Source of the DNA: Setaria digitata
Taxonomy: Eukaryota > Nematoda > Chromadorea > Rhabditida > Setariidae
Reading direction: 5' to 3'
Length of the DNA: 10,836 nucleotides
Assembly: GCA_003640385.1 (NCBI GenBank)
Contig: RCAB01000957.1
Coordinates: 1-10,836, forward strand
Numbering within the stretch: the stretch's first letter is position 1; each line of letters begins with the position of its first letter. The position numbers and the translations under genes are program-made. The notes beneath the pieces are model-generated. The model was given only the letters and a program-made list of their open reading frames with translations. It was not told the origin of the DNA and ran no database searches. Below, piece by piece: positions 1 to 8,429 of this stretch.

Positions 1-4
1 TAAA

Positions 5-348
5 TGTTCGTTATGTCAAAGGAATTTTAGCTGATTAGAGAACTTGAGAGTACACGAGCAAATTCACAAGAGTGAAATGCCATTGAGATGTCGGAATTGT
101 TCAATGGCTTTCACTCACCTATACAGCCTGAGAATACACGAACGAAGAAGTCATGCCGTGAAATGCTGCCATATGAATGTCAGTTCTGCAAGAAGCGATT
201 CAGTCAATCTTGTCATCTGAATGAACATATGCTAAGTAATTCATGCCAGCTGAATAGAAATGAATAGAGAGTAAAATTAGGAGAATGTTGATGTACTTCA
301 AACTTTTGAATTCTCGAAAGAGCAAAGGAGCACATAGAAGAAGAGCAT
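5..348 (+). pseudogene. C2H2 zinc-finger gene relic, four fingers, broken
   Basis: The translation shows consecutive C2H2 zinc fingers, the DNA-binding modules of transcription factors. Finger 1 has Cys codons at 5 and 14 and His codons at 53 and 65, but a TGA at 32-34 falls inside it. Finger 2 is intact in the same frame: Cys at 89 and 98, His at 137 and 152, reading LRCRNCSMAF in its first half. Finger 3 (Cys at 178 and 187, His at 226, last ligand Cys at 244) lies in another frame. A one-base loss near 164-166, inside the linker, would explain this. A TAG at 265-267 follows. Finger 4 is faint: Cys at 286 and 292 with the spacing one codon short and a TGA between them, then a stop at the residue after Phe, but His at 331 and 346 are correctly placed. 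Several breaks within 350 bp argue for a pseudogene. The alternative, an intact gene with sequencing errors, is less likely. The start lies outside the window. Confidence 0.78.
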
Positions 349-443
349 GTGATTGCTATTACAGATCACAAATTAAATATTAAAAAGGTTAACTTATTAC
401 GGATTATAACTTAAAATTACGGTCCCTTATATTCCAGTGTTTG

Positions 444-449
444 AATAAA
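444..449 (+). terminator. possible AATAAA poly(A) signal of the zinc-finger relic
   Basis: An AATAAA hexamer lies about 100 bp past the last recognisable finger. It may be the old polyadenylation signal of that gene. In DNA this AT-rich the hexamer is common by chance, so the call rests only on position. Confidence 0.25.
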
Positions 450-2170
450 AGTTAACAATTTCTATCCATTTCTGTTTTCATTTTAATTACTTTCTTCTAA
501 TTTTTACTCTCATTATCCTATATGATGATTATTCATGCTTATTTATGGGCAAAATATTATTATTTTATCCTATTTTATATATTTTATTTTTTTTCTTGAA
601 AATATTTGTTCACCGTAATAAAATGAATGATGGTAATGTACCATATTAAAATATCTCGGCTTTTTTTTATTTTCATACACATTTACAAAAAATATTAGTG
701 ATAGCAGGCACTGATAGTATTGCAATCGTCCAGAAATTCTTTGACCGTAAGAATTTTCTTCGTATATTCAAAAAAAATGCTTCCGTATGCTGATCATCCA
801 GACCACATCGATCTATGGAAGCAAAGCATTGAGTTCAATGATGAGACGTGTTGAGAACATTCACTTTAGTCTTGGTTTGAATACAGTCTTTGAAGGCTTA
901 TTACAAGAAAATCAAAAAGACTCAGATAGAGTTGATAGCAAAGAAGTAATGTGAAATGATGACTGAAGATAGAGCTAGCAGCAGGATATAAAAGTTCTCT
1001 ATTAACTAAAATCAAATCAAGCCAGGAAACTTAAGCTAACAAGCTAAAGTTCAATTCAAAGAATCGTTGCTATTGAAAAGAAAGTAATTAAATGGAAATA
1101 AATAAATAGCAAAATTTTGAAAAGTAATTCATTAAAATCATATAAAGTTACAAAAAATACTTGTCCAATTTTGTGTGCAACAAAACAATTTAAACACTTC
1201 CGAACAGCAAATCGTCCTATTTTGCACATAAAATTTTCAAGAACCAGAGCAATTCGTTACGATTCTATGCAGACAACGCATCCTCTGTAAAGTTTCATGA
1301 AGTGGATAAGACATACTAGATATTAGTTTCGATCATCGGTTAGTCTAAAATGAGCAACAAAAAATTAATGAAAAAGTCAGCTAAATACAAAATATTTATC
1401 ACTTTAACAAATTTCTCTTATCATTTGATTTGCTGATTTCCAGATGCCTAGCAGTAAAGCTCTAACAGTAATATTCAAGAGGTCCGTCTCATTACAATAA
1501 CTGTTATCCAGGACAATTTCTTTTCACTAATAACTATCACAGCTGTTTTCGTAATATAGCGTATCACAACCGTTATCACTAACCGTAGCGCAATTATCTA
1601 TTCATAATAATTCTTCACGGACGTCAGTTCATTTTAATGGTGCATGTTTGAATAATATTCTAGTTAGCTCACGCGTTGCATGTGCAGATTACAAATTCAA
1701 AGTTATTTACGTACTGTATAAAAATGCATAAGTATTTTATTCTTCACTTCGAATATTAAATAATTATTATAAAATAAAGGGTAAGTACAATAATTCTTTT
1801 GGGAATTTTCCGCAAACTTGTACCAAATTTTATAGATTAGAAAATCTGATAACAGCTAATTATTTCGTTGTAAAAGCTCTGCTCATTCTGAGTGATGTAC
1901 AAACAAGCAAATAGGAAGAATTGAACAGAAATTAAATGAAATATAGCTCCAATGTCTTTCTTTGCTTTCCTCACTGTCATTTCAATCATCCCATAAATTT
2001 TCGTCTATTTCAGTCGTTTCATTTTTATTTCTTTATTTTTTAGTACTAAAATAATTATTATGAATAGAATCGTTTTATTCTAACGGATTCACTTCATACA
2101 CACATCCAAGAATTCATCCTTTTACCAAATAGTTGCTGCTAATAATGCTTTAGACGACGAAATCTGAAAA
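450..2170. other. gene-poor AT-rich stretch
   Basis: I see no supported gene here. The longest item noted is an open frame at 787-954 (55 codons from an ATG), which resembles no family I know and lacks convincing splice or regulatory context. A TATAAAAG at 987-994 has no coding sequence behind it. Between about 1496 and 1592 several AACNGTTA-like words cluster. The rest is AT-rich spacer with homopolymer runs. Confidence 0.5.
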
Positions 2171-2176
2171 TACTAG

Positions 2177-2320
2177 CATTTACAATATATAATTCATTTA
2201 CGATATATATTTCTTCATTTAAAATATATAAGTTTTCATTCATGATATGCAATTTCCCATTTGTTGTATATAATTTCTTCATTTGCATAGGCAATTCTTC
2301 ATTTCCAGTATATAATCCTA
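2177..2320. repeat. degenerate short tandem repeat, unit about 20 bp
   Basis: About seven imperfect units follow one another. Each starts with CATT(T) and carries a core like GATATATAATTTCTT. Examples are CATTTACAATATATAATT, then CATTTACGATATATATTT, then CATTTAAAATATATAAGT. The later units drift further (GTATATAATTTCTT, GCATAGGCAATTCTT). Unit length varies from about 18 to 23 bp. This reads as an old, diverged minisatellite. An open frame running through it is a by-product of the repeat and not a gene. Confidence 0.7.
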
Positions 2321-2324
2321 TACT

Positions 2325-2438
2325 AATACAACGATGTTATATCAATAAATTCCTTTCAATTTTCTTTCAAAAAAAAAANGTACAAATACAACGATGTTAT
2401 ATCAATAAATTCCTTTCAATTTTCTTTCAAAAAAAAAA
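2325..2438. repeat. exact 60-bp-period duplication around an N
   Basis: The segment 2325-2378 (AATACAACGATGTTATATCA and onward into an A run) is repeated base for base at 2385-2438. The two copies are joined by an A tract, the only ambiguous base of the window (N at 2379) and a few bases. Perfect identity at a poly(A) run next to an N is what a badly closed assembly join looks like. A very recent true tandem duplication is the other option. Confidence 0.85.
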
Positions 2439-2593
2439 AAAATTAAAATATTTGTAGCTTTCTCAACTAAAGATCGTTTAGAATTTTTATTAATACTATT
2501 ATAACGGAACATTCGTTCTCATGCAGAATTCATTCATAACTAAATTTCAATGCATGAGCAGAGCTGTCGAACTTTGGTTGCTTTTTATGAATC

Positions 2594-2766
2594 ATCTGAT
2601 CTGACGTAATGACATTACTTGCTACTTAGCTTATTATCTGACATTGCTTGTTACCTGAAATTGCTCATTACCCGACATTACTTGCTTATCACCTAACATT
2701 ACTGATTATCTAGCTTGTTGCTTGGAATTGTTAATTATCTGATCTTGCTTGTCGTCTGATAAGACG
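2594..2766. repeat. degenerate tandem repeat, ATCTGACATTGCTTGTT-like
   Basis: A motif close to ATCTGACATTGCTTGTT, about 17-20 bp long, recurs roughly seven to nine times with substitutions and small length changes. Examples are ATCTGACATTGCTTGTT, ACCTGAAATTGCTCATT, ACCCGACATTACTTGCTT, ACCTAACATTACTGATT and ATCTGATCTTGCTTGTC. It differs in sequence from the repeat at 2177-2320, so two unrelated diverged minisatellites lie within 600 bp of each other. No coding content is seen. Confidence 0.7.
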
Positions 2767-2769
2767 CGG

Positions 2770-3550
2770 AAGGAAATGTATTCAAAATCCGTAACAAATT
2801 CGGAACAATAACAGTATAGCAACATTTAATTTTTTTTTTTTCAATGCTTCCATGAGGGTTCGAAATTATTTTAGAAATTAATTTTTTAAAAATACTAAAA
2901 AACATCTGAAAAAGTCAAATTTTGAACTATTTAATAGATTTTGCTGGGGGAAAAAAAAGAAAAAATGTCATAGTAACTAAAGCAATTCTAAAAATAAAGT
3001 GAAATGATCCAATAGTTGGGGCAAAGCTTGAAAGGAAAGGATTTAAATTTGAAAAAAAAAAAAATTTCTTGAAAAAAAATAGATAATAGATTAAAAATTG
3101 CAGTTATTTCATGGCATAATTTACAGTAAATAATAATTTCTGCTTTATCAAATGTGACATTTTGTGTCATTTCATATCTTTATAAGGTGGTAATGTGATA
3201 AAATTTTTTTATCACGAGAAGAAATAAATGCATTATATGGCATATGACTTGTTTATACAGAATAACTGATTAATCATCGCATTTTATCAGCGTCATATTA
3301 TTTATTGTTCTTTCAAAATACCAAATTTCAGAAATTTAAAGTTGCATATCCTCATTTTATTCCACTTTTTTTTTTCAAAATTTACTAATGAGACTAAAAC
3401 AAAAAAGAATTATTTGCAGAAAGGTGTGAGGAAATGAAATTCCTGTTAATTTATATATACATATATATTAAAATTACACGTTCTGATTACATTTGAAGGC
3501 ATAGCTTGAATGAAATTTTGATTAATTTTGAAATCATTTCACTTTGCTAT
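2770..3550. other. AT-rich spacer, no gene seen
   Basis: This stretch is dominated by A and T homopolymers (for example around 2829-2840, 2949-2965 and 3050-3080). The open frame on the minus strand at 2988-3170 encodes mostly Phe/Ile/Leu/Lys, which is what such DNA yields by chance. I see no RNA gene or conserved motif. Confidence 0.5.
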
Positions 3551-3561
3551 TGCATTAAAAA

Positions 3562-3712
3562 TGATAAGTTAACAGATAAGAATCTCTTTTCTTCCTTCCA
3601 AAGTTATCGTGTGAAATAATGATGACTATCTAGAAATTTATTTTGGTAATATTGTAAGCAAAGAAAGAGGAACGATGCATTGTGAACTAACGTGATGCTT
3701 TCCCTTGATAAG
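3562..3712. promoter_or_regulatory. GATA-factor site cluster upstream of the transporter gene
   Basis: TGATAAG at 3562, AGATAAG at 3574 and TGATAAG at 3706 match the WGATAR consensus. The first two lie 12 bp apart. In nematodes the TGATAA form is the typical site of intestinal GATA factors of the ELT-2 type. The cluster sits about 500-650 bp before the transporter ATG, where a promoter or enhancer would be expected. That it drives gut expression is inference, and single GATA words are frequent in AT-rich DNA. Confidence 0.35.
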
Positions 3713-4180
3713 AATAGTATTCATGAAACTAGTCAAACTAGTAATATTACTAAATGCTATTATTTTATTAGATTTTAATTAACTTATTGACGCTTGATCT
3801 AGGAACCAAAAATCCTGAAAGCTATTGTTATTTTTGTGTCACTTCCATCTCTTGGCTTAAATAAGAAAATTCTTAGCCAGTACTATCAGTAATCTTGCTG
3901 TGGCCAAACAAACTGTACGCTTTTTAAAGTTTATTTGCCAGTTTTGATTTTACCATTTTCTGCTGTTGTTATCACCTAATAATGCATTTATTGTATTTTA
4001 TCCATCAATATAATTCTCATACTAATGCATAAATCGGATTAGTTTGTCCAGCATTGCAGAATATTTACAGCTATCTCTTCAATTCAAATAGTCAAAGTCG
4101 ATTGAAATAACCAAATTTGAGTTCTTTGCAAAAGGCTGAGTGATTTATTCCTGAGAAATTACAAGACTGTAAAATATTCA

Positions 4181-4189
4181 GTGTTACAG
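4181..4189 (+). promoter_or_regulatory. candidate trans-splice (or 5' UTR) acceptor
   Basis: GTGTTACAG ends 20 nt before the ATG at 4210, with no donor seen nearby to pair with it. Many nematode mRNAs receive a spliced leader at such an acceptor just upstream of the start codon. The polypyrimidine tract is weak, so the call is tentative. Confidence 0.35.
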
Positions 4190-4209
4190 TTATCTCTGAT
4201 TAAAAAATA

Positions 4210-7200
4210 ATGACCCAGGATAGTACTAATATGATAAAAGTAATCAGGTATGATTATTTTTTTATTTACTTCTTTTGATAATTTATCTACTCGTTGAAAT
4301 GACCTTTATTTGCGTAAACAATGATTAGAATCTTGCTCAAATGTTCAAGAATGAGGTAACAAATAGCAATTAGAAATGACATGTGGAAAATGTATGCAAG
4401 ATTTTAATAATAAATTATAATTAATCAAATAAACTCTAACGGTACCACAAGATTATTTTTAACTTTCTTAATTAATTAAATTAAAGCAATTTTATCGATT
4501 TGACAAATAATTCCTCAATTCATTGAAATCGAATGACAGTAATAGTTTTATTTTCAAAAAAAAAAAAAAAAATATAAAAAGTGTTCACTTCTTAGAGCTC
4601 ATATTACTATAAGCAATTTATAATTTTAAAAATATTTTTAAACTTCCAATTTCATGCAAAAAAAGAAAGTTAAATTTCAGTACTTGTACAGATACTCCAA
4701 ATTTGGATGCAAGAAAAACGCCATGGAAATCAATGTGGATTTGTAATGCTGTATGCTTTATGACAGGTGTACAACTGTCAATATTTTTCACTTCTATGTG
4801 GCCATATCTAAATGAGGTTAATTTAAAGAAGAAAAAAATGAGAGAAGAAAAAAAGTTTAAGAAATTAAAGACTTAAAAAACAATTGAAGAATTAAATTAT
4901 TAAAGTTAAAATGTTAAATTTTGTGCATTTTATTACATGCCAAAATAAAATTTATAATTCAATCAAAAGCAAATAAATCATTTCAATGTCATCAATTTTG
5001 CAGCTTTATGCACCAACGGAATTTTTATTCTTTTTTTCCGATTATTTTCATTATCATCTTTTTATCTTCAACATACTGATTGGAGTAATTTTTGAAATTT
5101 TTTCCATTTTAAAGAATTAAAAAAAAAAGAAGATTTTACAGCTTGACTCTACAGCTGATTTGGATTTTTTCGGTTGGACAATTGCATCATATTCGATTGG
5201 TACGACAATTTCCACATCACTTTTCGGTTTTTGGAATCAAAAAGCAATGTCAACTAAACAGCCAGCCAGTTTTGGCAATTTAATGATGGCACTTGGCAAT
5301 CTTCTATACGGTCTTTTGCCAAGCATTAATGGTGCTAATAAATGGCTCATGCTTTTGGCTCGTTTTGTTGTTGGTCTTGGATCAGGTAAGCCAAAGTTTT
5401 AAATTTTGTTTATGCAGCTAACAATATCATTTTTACCTTATAATCAGTCATTTAGACCTCAAAAAGAAAAATATTTATTCGTTAAAAAAAATGATCCGTC
5501 CAAACTAATTTTAGATCCAGAAAGTTTTTAGTGCTTTTTTTTTTCACTTTGATTTCCACTTCCTTTCGTTCTGTGTTAAAAAAATAATTAAAAATTTTAA
5601 GGTCATTTATGTGTGCTAAGAACATATGCAGCCACAGCAAGTGTGCCCCGTGATCGAGCCAAAGCATTGTCTATCTGTATTGGGTCTTATGTTTTTGGAT
5701 TATCAGTTGGACCAGCACTTCAGGTATTTCCATTTCCAATCTAATTATAACTGATCAATTTGCTGTTTTGTTTTATTGGCATTAGCATGTTTAATTTAAC
5801 TGCTTACATATTTGATTTTTTCCACAATTTTTAAGTCTCTGCTAAAAGTAGCAAATAATTAAGTTATAAATTATAATATTTTGGGCAATAATTTCTACAT
5901 TTCTAACAACTGTAATATAAATTTAGGCTTTATTTACTCCACTTGGCCCAAAAGGTTTTCAAATTGGCATTATTTTTATAAATATGTATACCTTGCCAGC
6001 ATTTTTAATGCTTTTCGTATCGGTTATATCAATCATTTTACTGTGTAGTGTTTTCACTGAGAACTATTCTGGAATTTTACGATCTAATAAGTCTGGTATT
6101 TTATTATTTCTCTATTTGATATAAAAAGTTCACTGAAAATCATCAAGGAAGTTTTTTTTTCTGTTTTTTCCAAAAATTCCTGAAATTTCTACACTTCACA
6201 CTTACGAGACAACAAGCTTATCATTATCATCCTTCAGATGCCATCAAATCTGATGCAATAAGTCAAATAAGACATAGTGCAAGTGATAACAGGTGACAAA
6301 TAGTACAAGTGATAAGTAAAGCTCACATTAATAAGTAATATATATATTATACACATTAAATATGGTAAGTATGATAAAAATTTTTTTTTACAGAAAGTTC
6401 CTTTGGCATAGTTATACCAAAGTTTGATCGAATTGCGGCCGCGATTTGTATTTATCTGTGGTTTACAATGCAAAGTATTGGCATAAACATTGAAGTGTTA
6501 GTTTTTTTTTTTCTAGGTTAATATTGGTCTGAGATTTGTTAAGATTATCAAGTTTTGATTATTTCAGGATGGCATCACCTCTAACAATTGCAATGTACAA
6601 TTGGAATAATCAGCAAGCAGTACTTTACAATGGTATTATTCAATCAATTAGTTGCAGTATTAATGTTATTTGTTATTTTGCACTTGGCTGTACCTGTTTG
6701 CAACATTGGTGAGTTATAGTAAAGTATCAATTCCTTTTTAATTTATCCATGACTAAGTTAAGTCGTTTTAAACTGAAGTTAAATTAGAAGGTTTTCTTTT
6801 TTTTAATTTGAAGTTAAGCTTTCAGCGACAAAAGACCAATGATATTATTTGGCTTAACATGCTTTACTGCTTATCATCTTATCAATTTACCATGGCCTTT
6901 CTATAGGGAGCATTTAGATTTCATTAAAATTGGTATGTGTGTAAATAATGTTGGAATTTATGATGATATATATTTTGATAGGAAAGAATGAAAAAAAAAA
7001 AAAAAAAAAAAAAAAAACTGATAAGCAAAATTTATCGTGATGATTTTTTTCGATAATTCCAGTTCTAATTTTTTAATAGAAAATTTGAAAACTAATAATT
7101 TTTGTTACAACAATTGTTTCTTCTTTTTATCTTTTCTAAAAAAAAATTAAATCTCCTAGCCATCTCAAATTGCACATCTTCTAACTTCTAGCTATCTGGA

Positions 7201-8292
7201 CTTTTTTTTTCATCTCCTTTTTCAGCTTCGAATTCAAGCATCGAAGATACAATTGATAGTGGCGGATGCTTTCAGCAGTATCAGTGGTGTTTGTATACAA
7301 CTCGAGTACCATTTTATCTGTACAGTTTTGCTGCTACTGTTCTTTTTGGACTAGCATTTCCATTCTTGGCTTCACCTGTTGGTACACTCTTTTCCGAAGT
7401 TCTCGGACCAAGGAGTCAGGTTGACAGTAACATCTTCAAAAAAGATAAATAAGAAATGAAATTAATTGAACTACTGATTAGTTTCTTTTCCACTGAATTT
7501 GCCATTATTTCTACTATTTTTAATTTCATCAATGAATAATTTATCCAAATAAGCTATGAAAATATCGTTTAGGGTATTATGCAAGGTATTTTCGAATTCT
7601 TTGCAAGCTCGGCACGATTTCTTGCACCACTCATTTCTACGTAAGTTCATTCAGTTTTGTTACATTTAAAAACCTTCATAAGACACTTCAGGAAGTCTTC
7701 AGTTGTTTTTGTTGTAAAAACTTTTAGCCTAGACTAAAACTAGTGCTATAAGTTTCAAATGAAACAAATTTAACTAATTACTTAAATCAGTTAACGAAGG
7801 TTTAGATTAATATCAGCTGAAATCCATCATTAGACTGGACTAATGAATGTTTTACTGCTGATCTCTTTTACATGCCGAGAATAAGTCATTAATCCTCTTA
7901 ATTAATGATTTTTGTATTTTCCAACTTTTAGCTTATAAAATATCATCGTTTCGACTATCTTTTGAATTTACTACAATTGAATAAAGCATTATAAATTATT
8001 TGCCAAGCATTTTTTTTTTTTTTTTTTTTTAATAGTTTGATCTGGAATTACTAATTGTAATCTGAGCAGCAGATCCAACGCTATTTTAATAATAAAAAGC
8101 TAAAAATACAATTTTTACAGAGCCTTATTCAAAAAATCCGGTTATCTGTGGCCAATGTTAGGACAGCTAACGTTACTTTTCATTGGTATCGCTATGATTT
8201 TCATCTTCCGGAAAAAGCTTGTTCCACTTCAATTGAAACCTGAAATTGGTGTGCCGGCAAAATACAAATCTGGCACATTTTACCGACTTTAA
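4210..8292 (+). CDS. MFSD8/CLN7-like lysosomal major facilitator transporter, 11 exons
   Basis: The exons I assign are 4210-4247, 4681-4816, 5142-5385, 5602-5723, 5927-6095, 6394-6496, 6568-6708, 6826-6932, 7226-7419, 7573-7640 and 8121-8292. All introns are GT-AG, phases agree throughout, and the product is 497 residues against about 518 for human CLN7. About 12 membrane segments are visible. TM1 is near residues 30-52, followed by TPWKSMW..WPYLNE, then the FFGWTIASYSIG segment (TM2). TM4 holds ARFVVGLGSG and is followed by the basic PRDRAKALS loop. TM5 has the GLSVGPALQ antiporter-like motif. TM7 leads into ASPLTIAMYNW and QAVLYNG. The TM9-TM10 loop carries an N-S-S sequon (N356) and GCFQQYQWCLY, and LFSEVLGPRSQG precedes TM11. 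These blocks match MFSD8/CLN7, a glycosylated endolysosomal membrane protein reported to affect lysosomal chloride. The exact substrate in worms is unknown. The 12-residue first exon is the least certain part. Assignment to another MFS subfamily is possible but less likely. Confidence 0.9.
5004..5120 (+). other. cryptic or alternative exon start inside intron 2
   Basis: A good acceptor (ATTTTGCAG ending at 5003) is followed by 38 codons that stay open in the correct phase 0, up to TAA at 5118-5120. If used, it would end the protein shortly after TM1 (58 + 38 residues). The normal acceptor at 5141 lies 138 nt further on and restores the conserved LDSTADLDFF sequence. I judge this a decoy or a minor isoform. 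Confidence 0.25.
6991..7017. repeat. A27 homopolymer in intron 8 of the transporter
   Basis: An uninterrupted run of 27 A lies in the intron between exons 8 and 9. It is flanked by the similar words TGATAGGAAA (from 6976) and TGATAAGCAAAA (from 7019). It is the longest A run in the window and is likely to vary in length between individuals. Confidence 0.9.
8010..8030. repeat. T21 homopolymer in intron 10 of the transporter
   Basis: An uninterrupted run of 21 T lies about 90 bp before the last exon. It is too far from the acceptor (ending at 8120) to be its pyrimidine tract. Its length in the assembly should be treated with caution. Confidence 0.9.
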
Positions 8293-8386
8293 ACTATGAT
8301 GACTACTTTTTTTTTTTGAATGTTAAATACTTAATGTGCAATATATTTTAAAGTAAAATTACGCATATAATTTTGTTGAAATGACA

Positions 8387-8392
8387 AATAAA
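8387..8392 (+). terminator. poly(A) signal of the transporter gene
   Basis: An AATAAA lies 95 nt after the transporter stop codon, a normal distance for a compact nematode 3' UTR. A second AATAAA at 8417-8422 could serve as an alternative. Confidence 0.5.
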
Positions 8393-8429
8393 AAATCCAA
8401 GAATCGCATCACAATTAATAAAATTTTCC

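Noticed and set aside
787..954. 55-codon open frame on + beginning ATGCTGATC
   Set aside because: It resembles no known family, no upstream splice or leader context stands out, and the length is within chance range.
987..994. TATAAAAG as a TATA box
   Set aside because: No coding sequence follows at a sensible distance, and such words are common in this DNA.
2242..2457. 71-codon open frame on +
   Set aside because: It runs through the degenerate repeat and the suspect duplication, includes the N, and has only low-complexity protein sequence.
2858..2870. GGTTCGAAATT as a tRNA B box
   Set aside because: It lacks the CC ending, an A box upstream and any cloverleaf stems.
2988..3170. 60-codon open frame on -
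   Set aside because: It is Phe/Lys/Ile-rich translation of A and T runs, with no family resemblance.
5482..5667. 61-codon open frame on -
   Set aside because: It is antisense to exon 4 of the transporter, whose + frame gives a conserved MFS sequence.
6435..6442. NotI site GCGGCCGC as a cloning scar
   Set aside because: It lies inside exon 6 and encodes Ala-Ala residues of TM7 in a continuous conserved frame, so it is native sequence.
6234..6473. 79-codon open frame on -
   Set aside because: It is antisense to intron 5 and exon 6 of the transporter.
6516..6518. CTAG as the acceptor of intron 6
   Set aside because: It would leave an intron of about 20 nt, too short to splice. The TTTCAG at 6567 gives the conserved in-frame junction.
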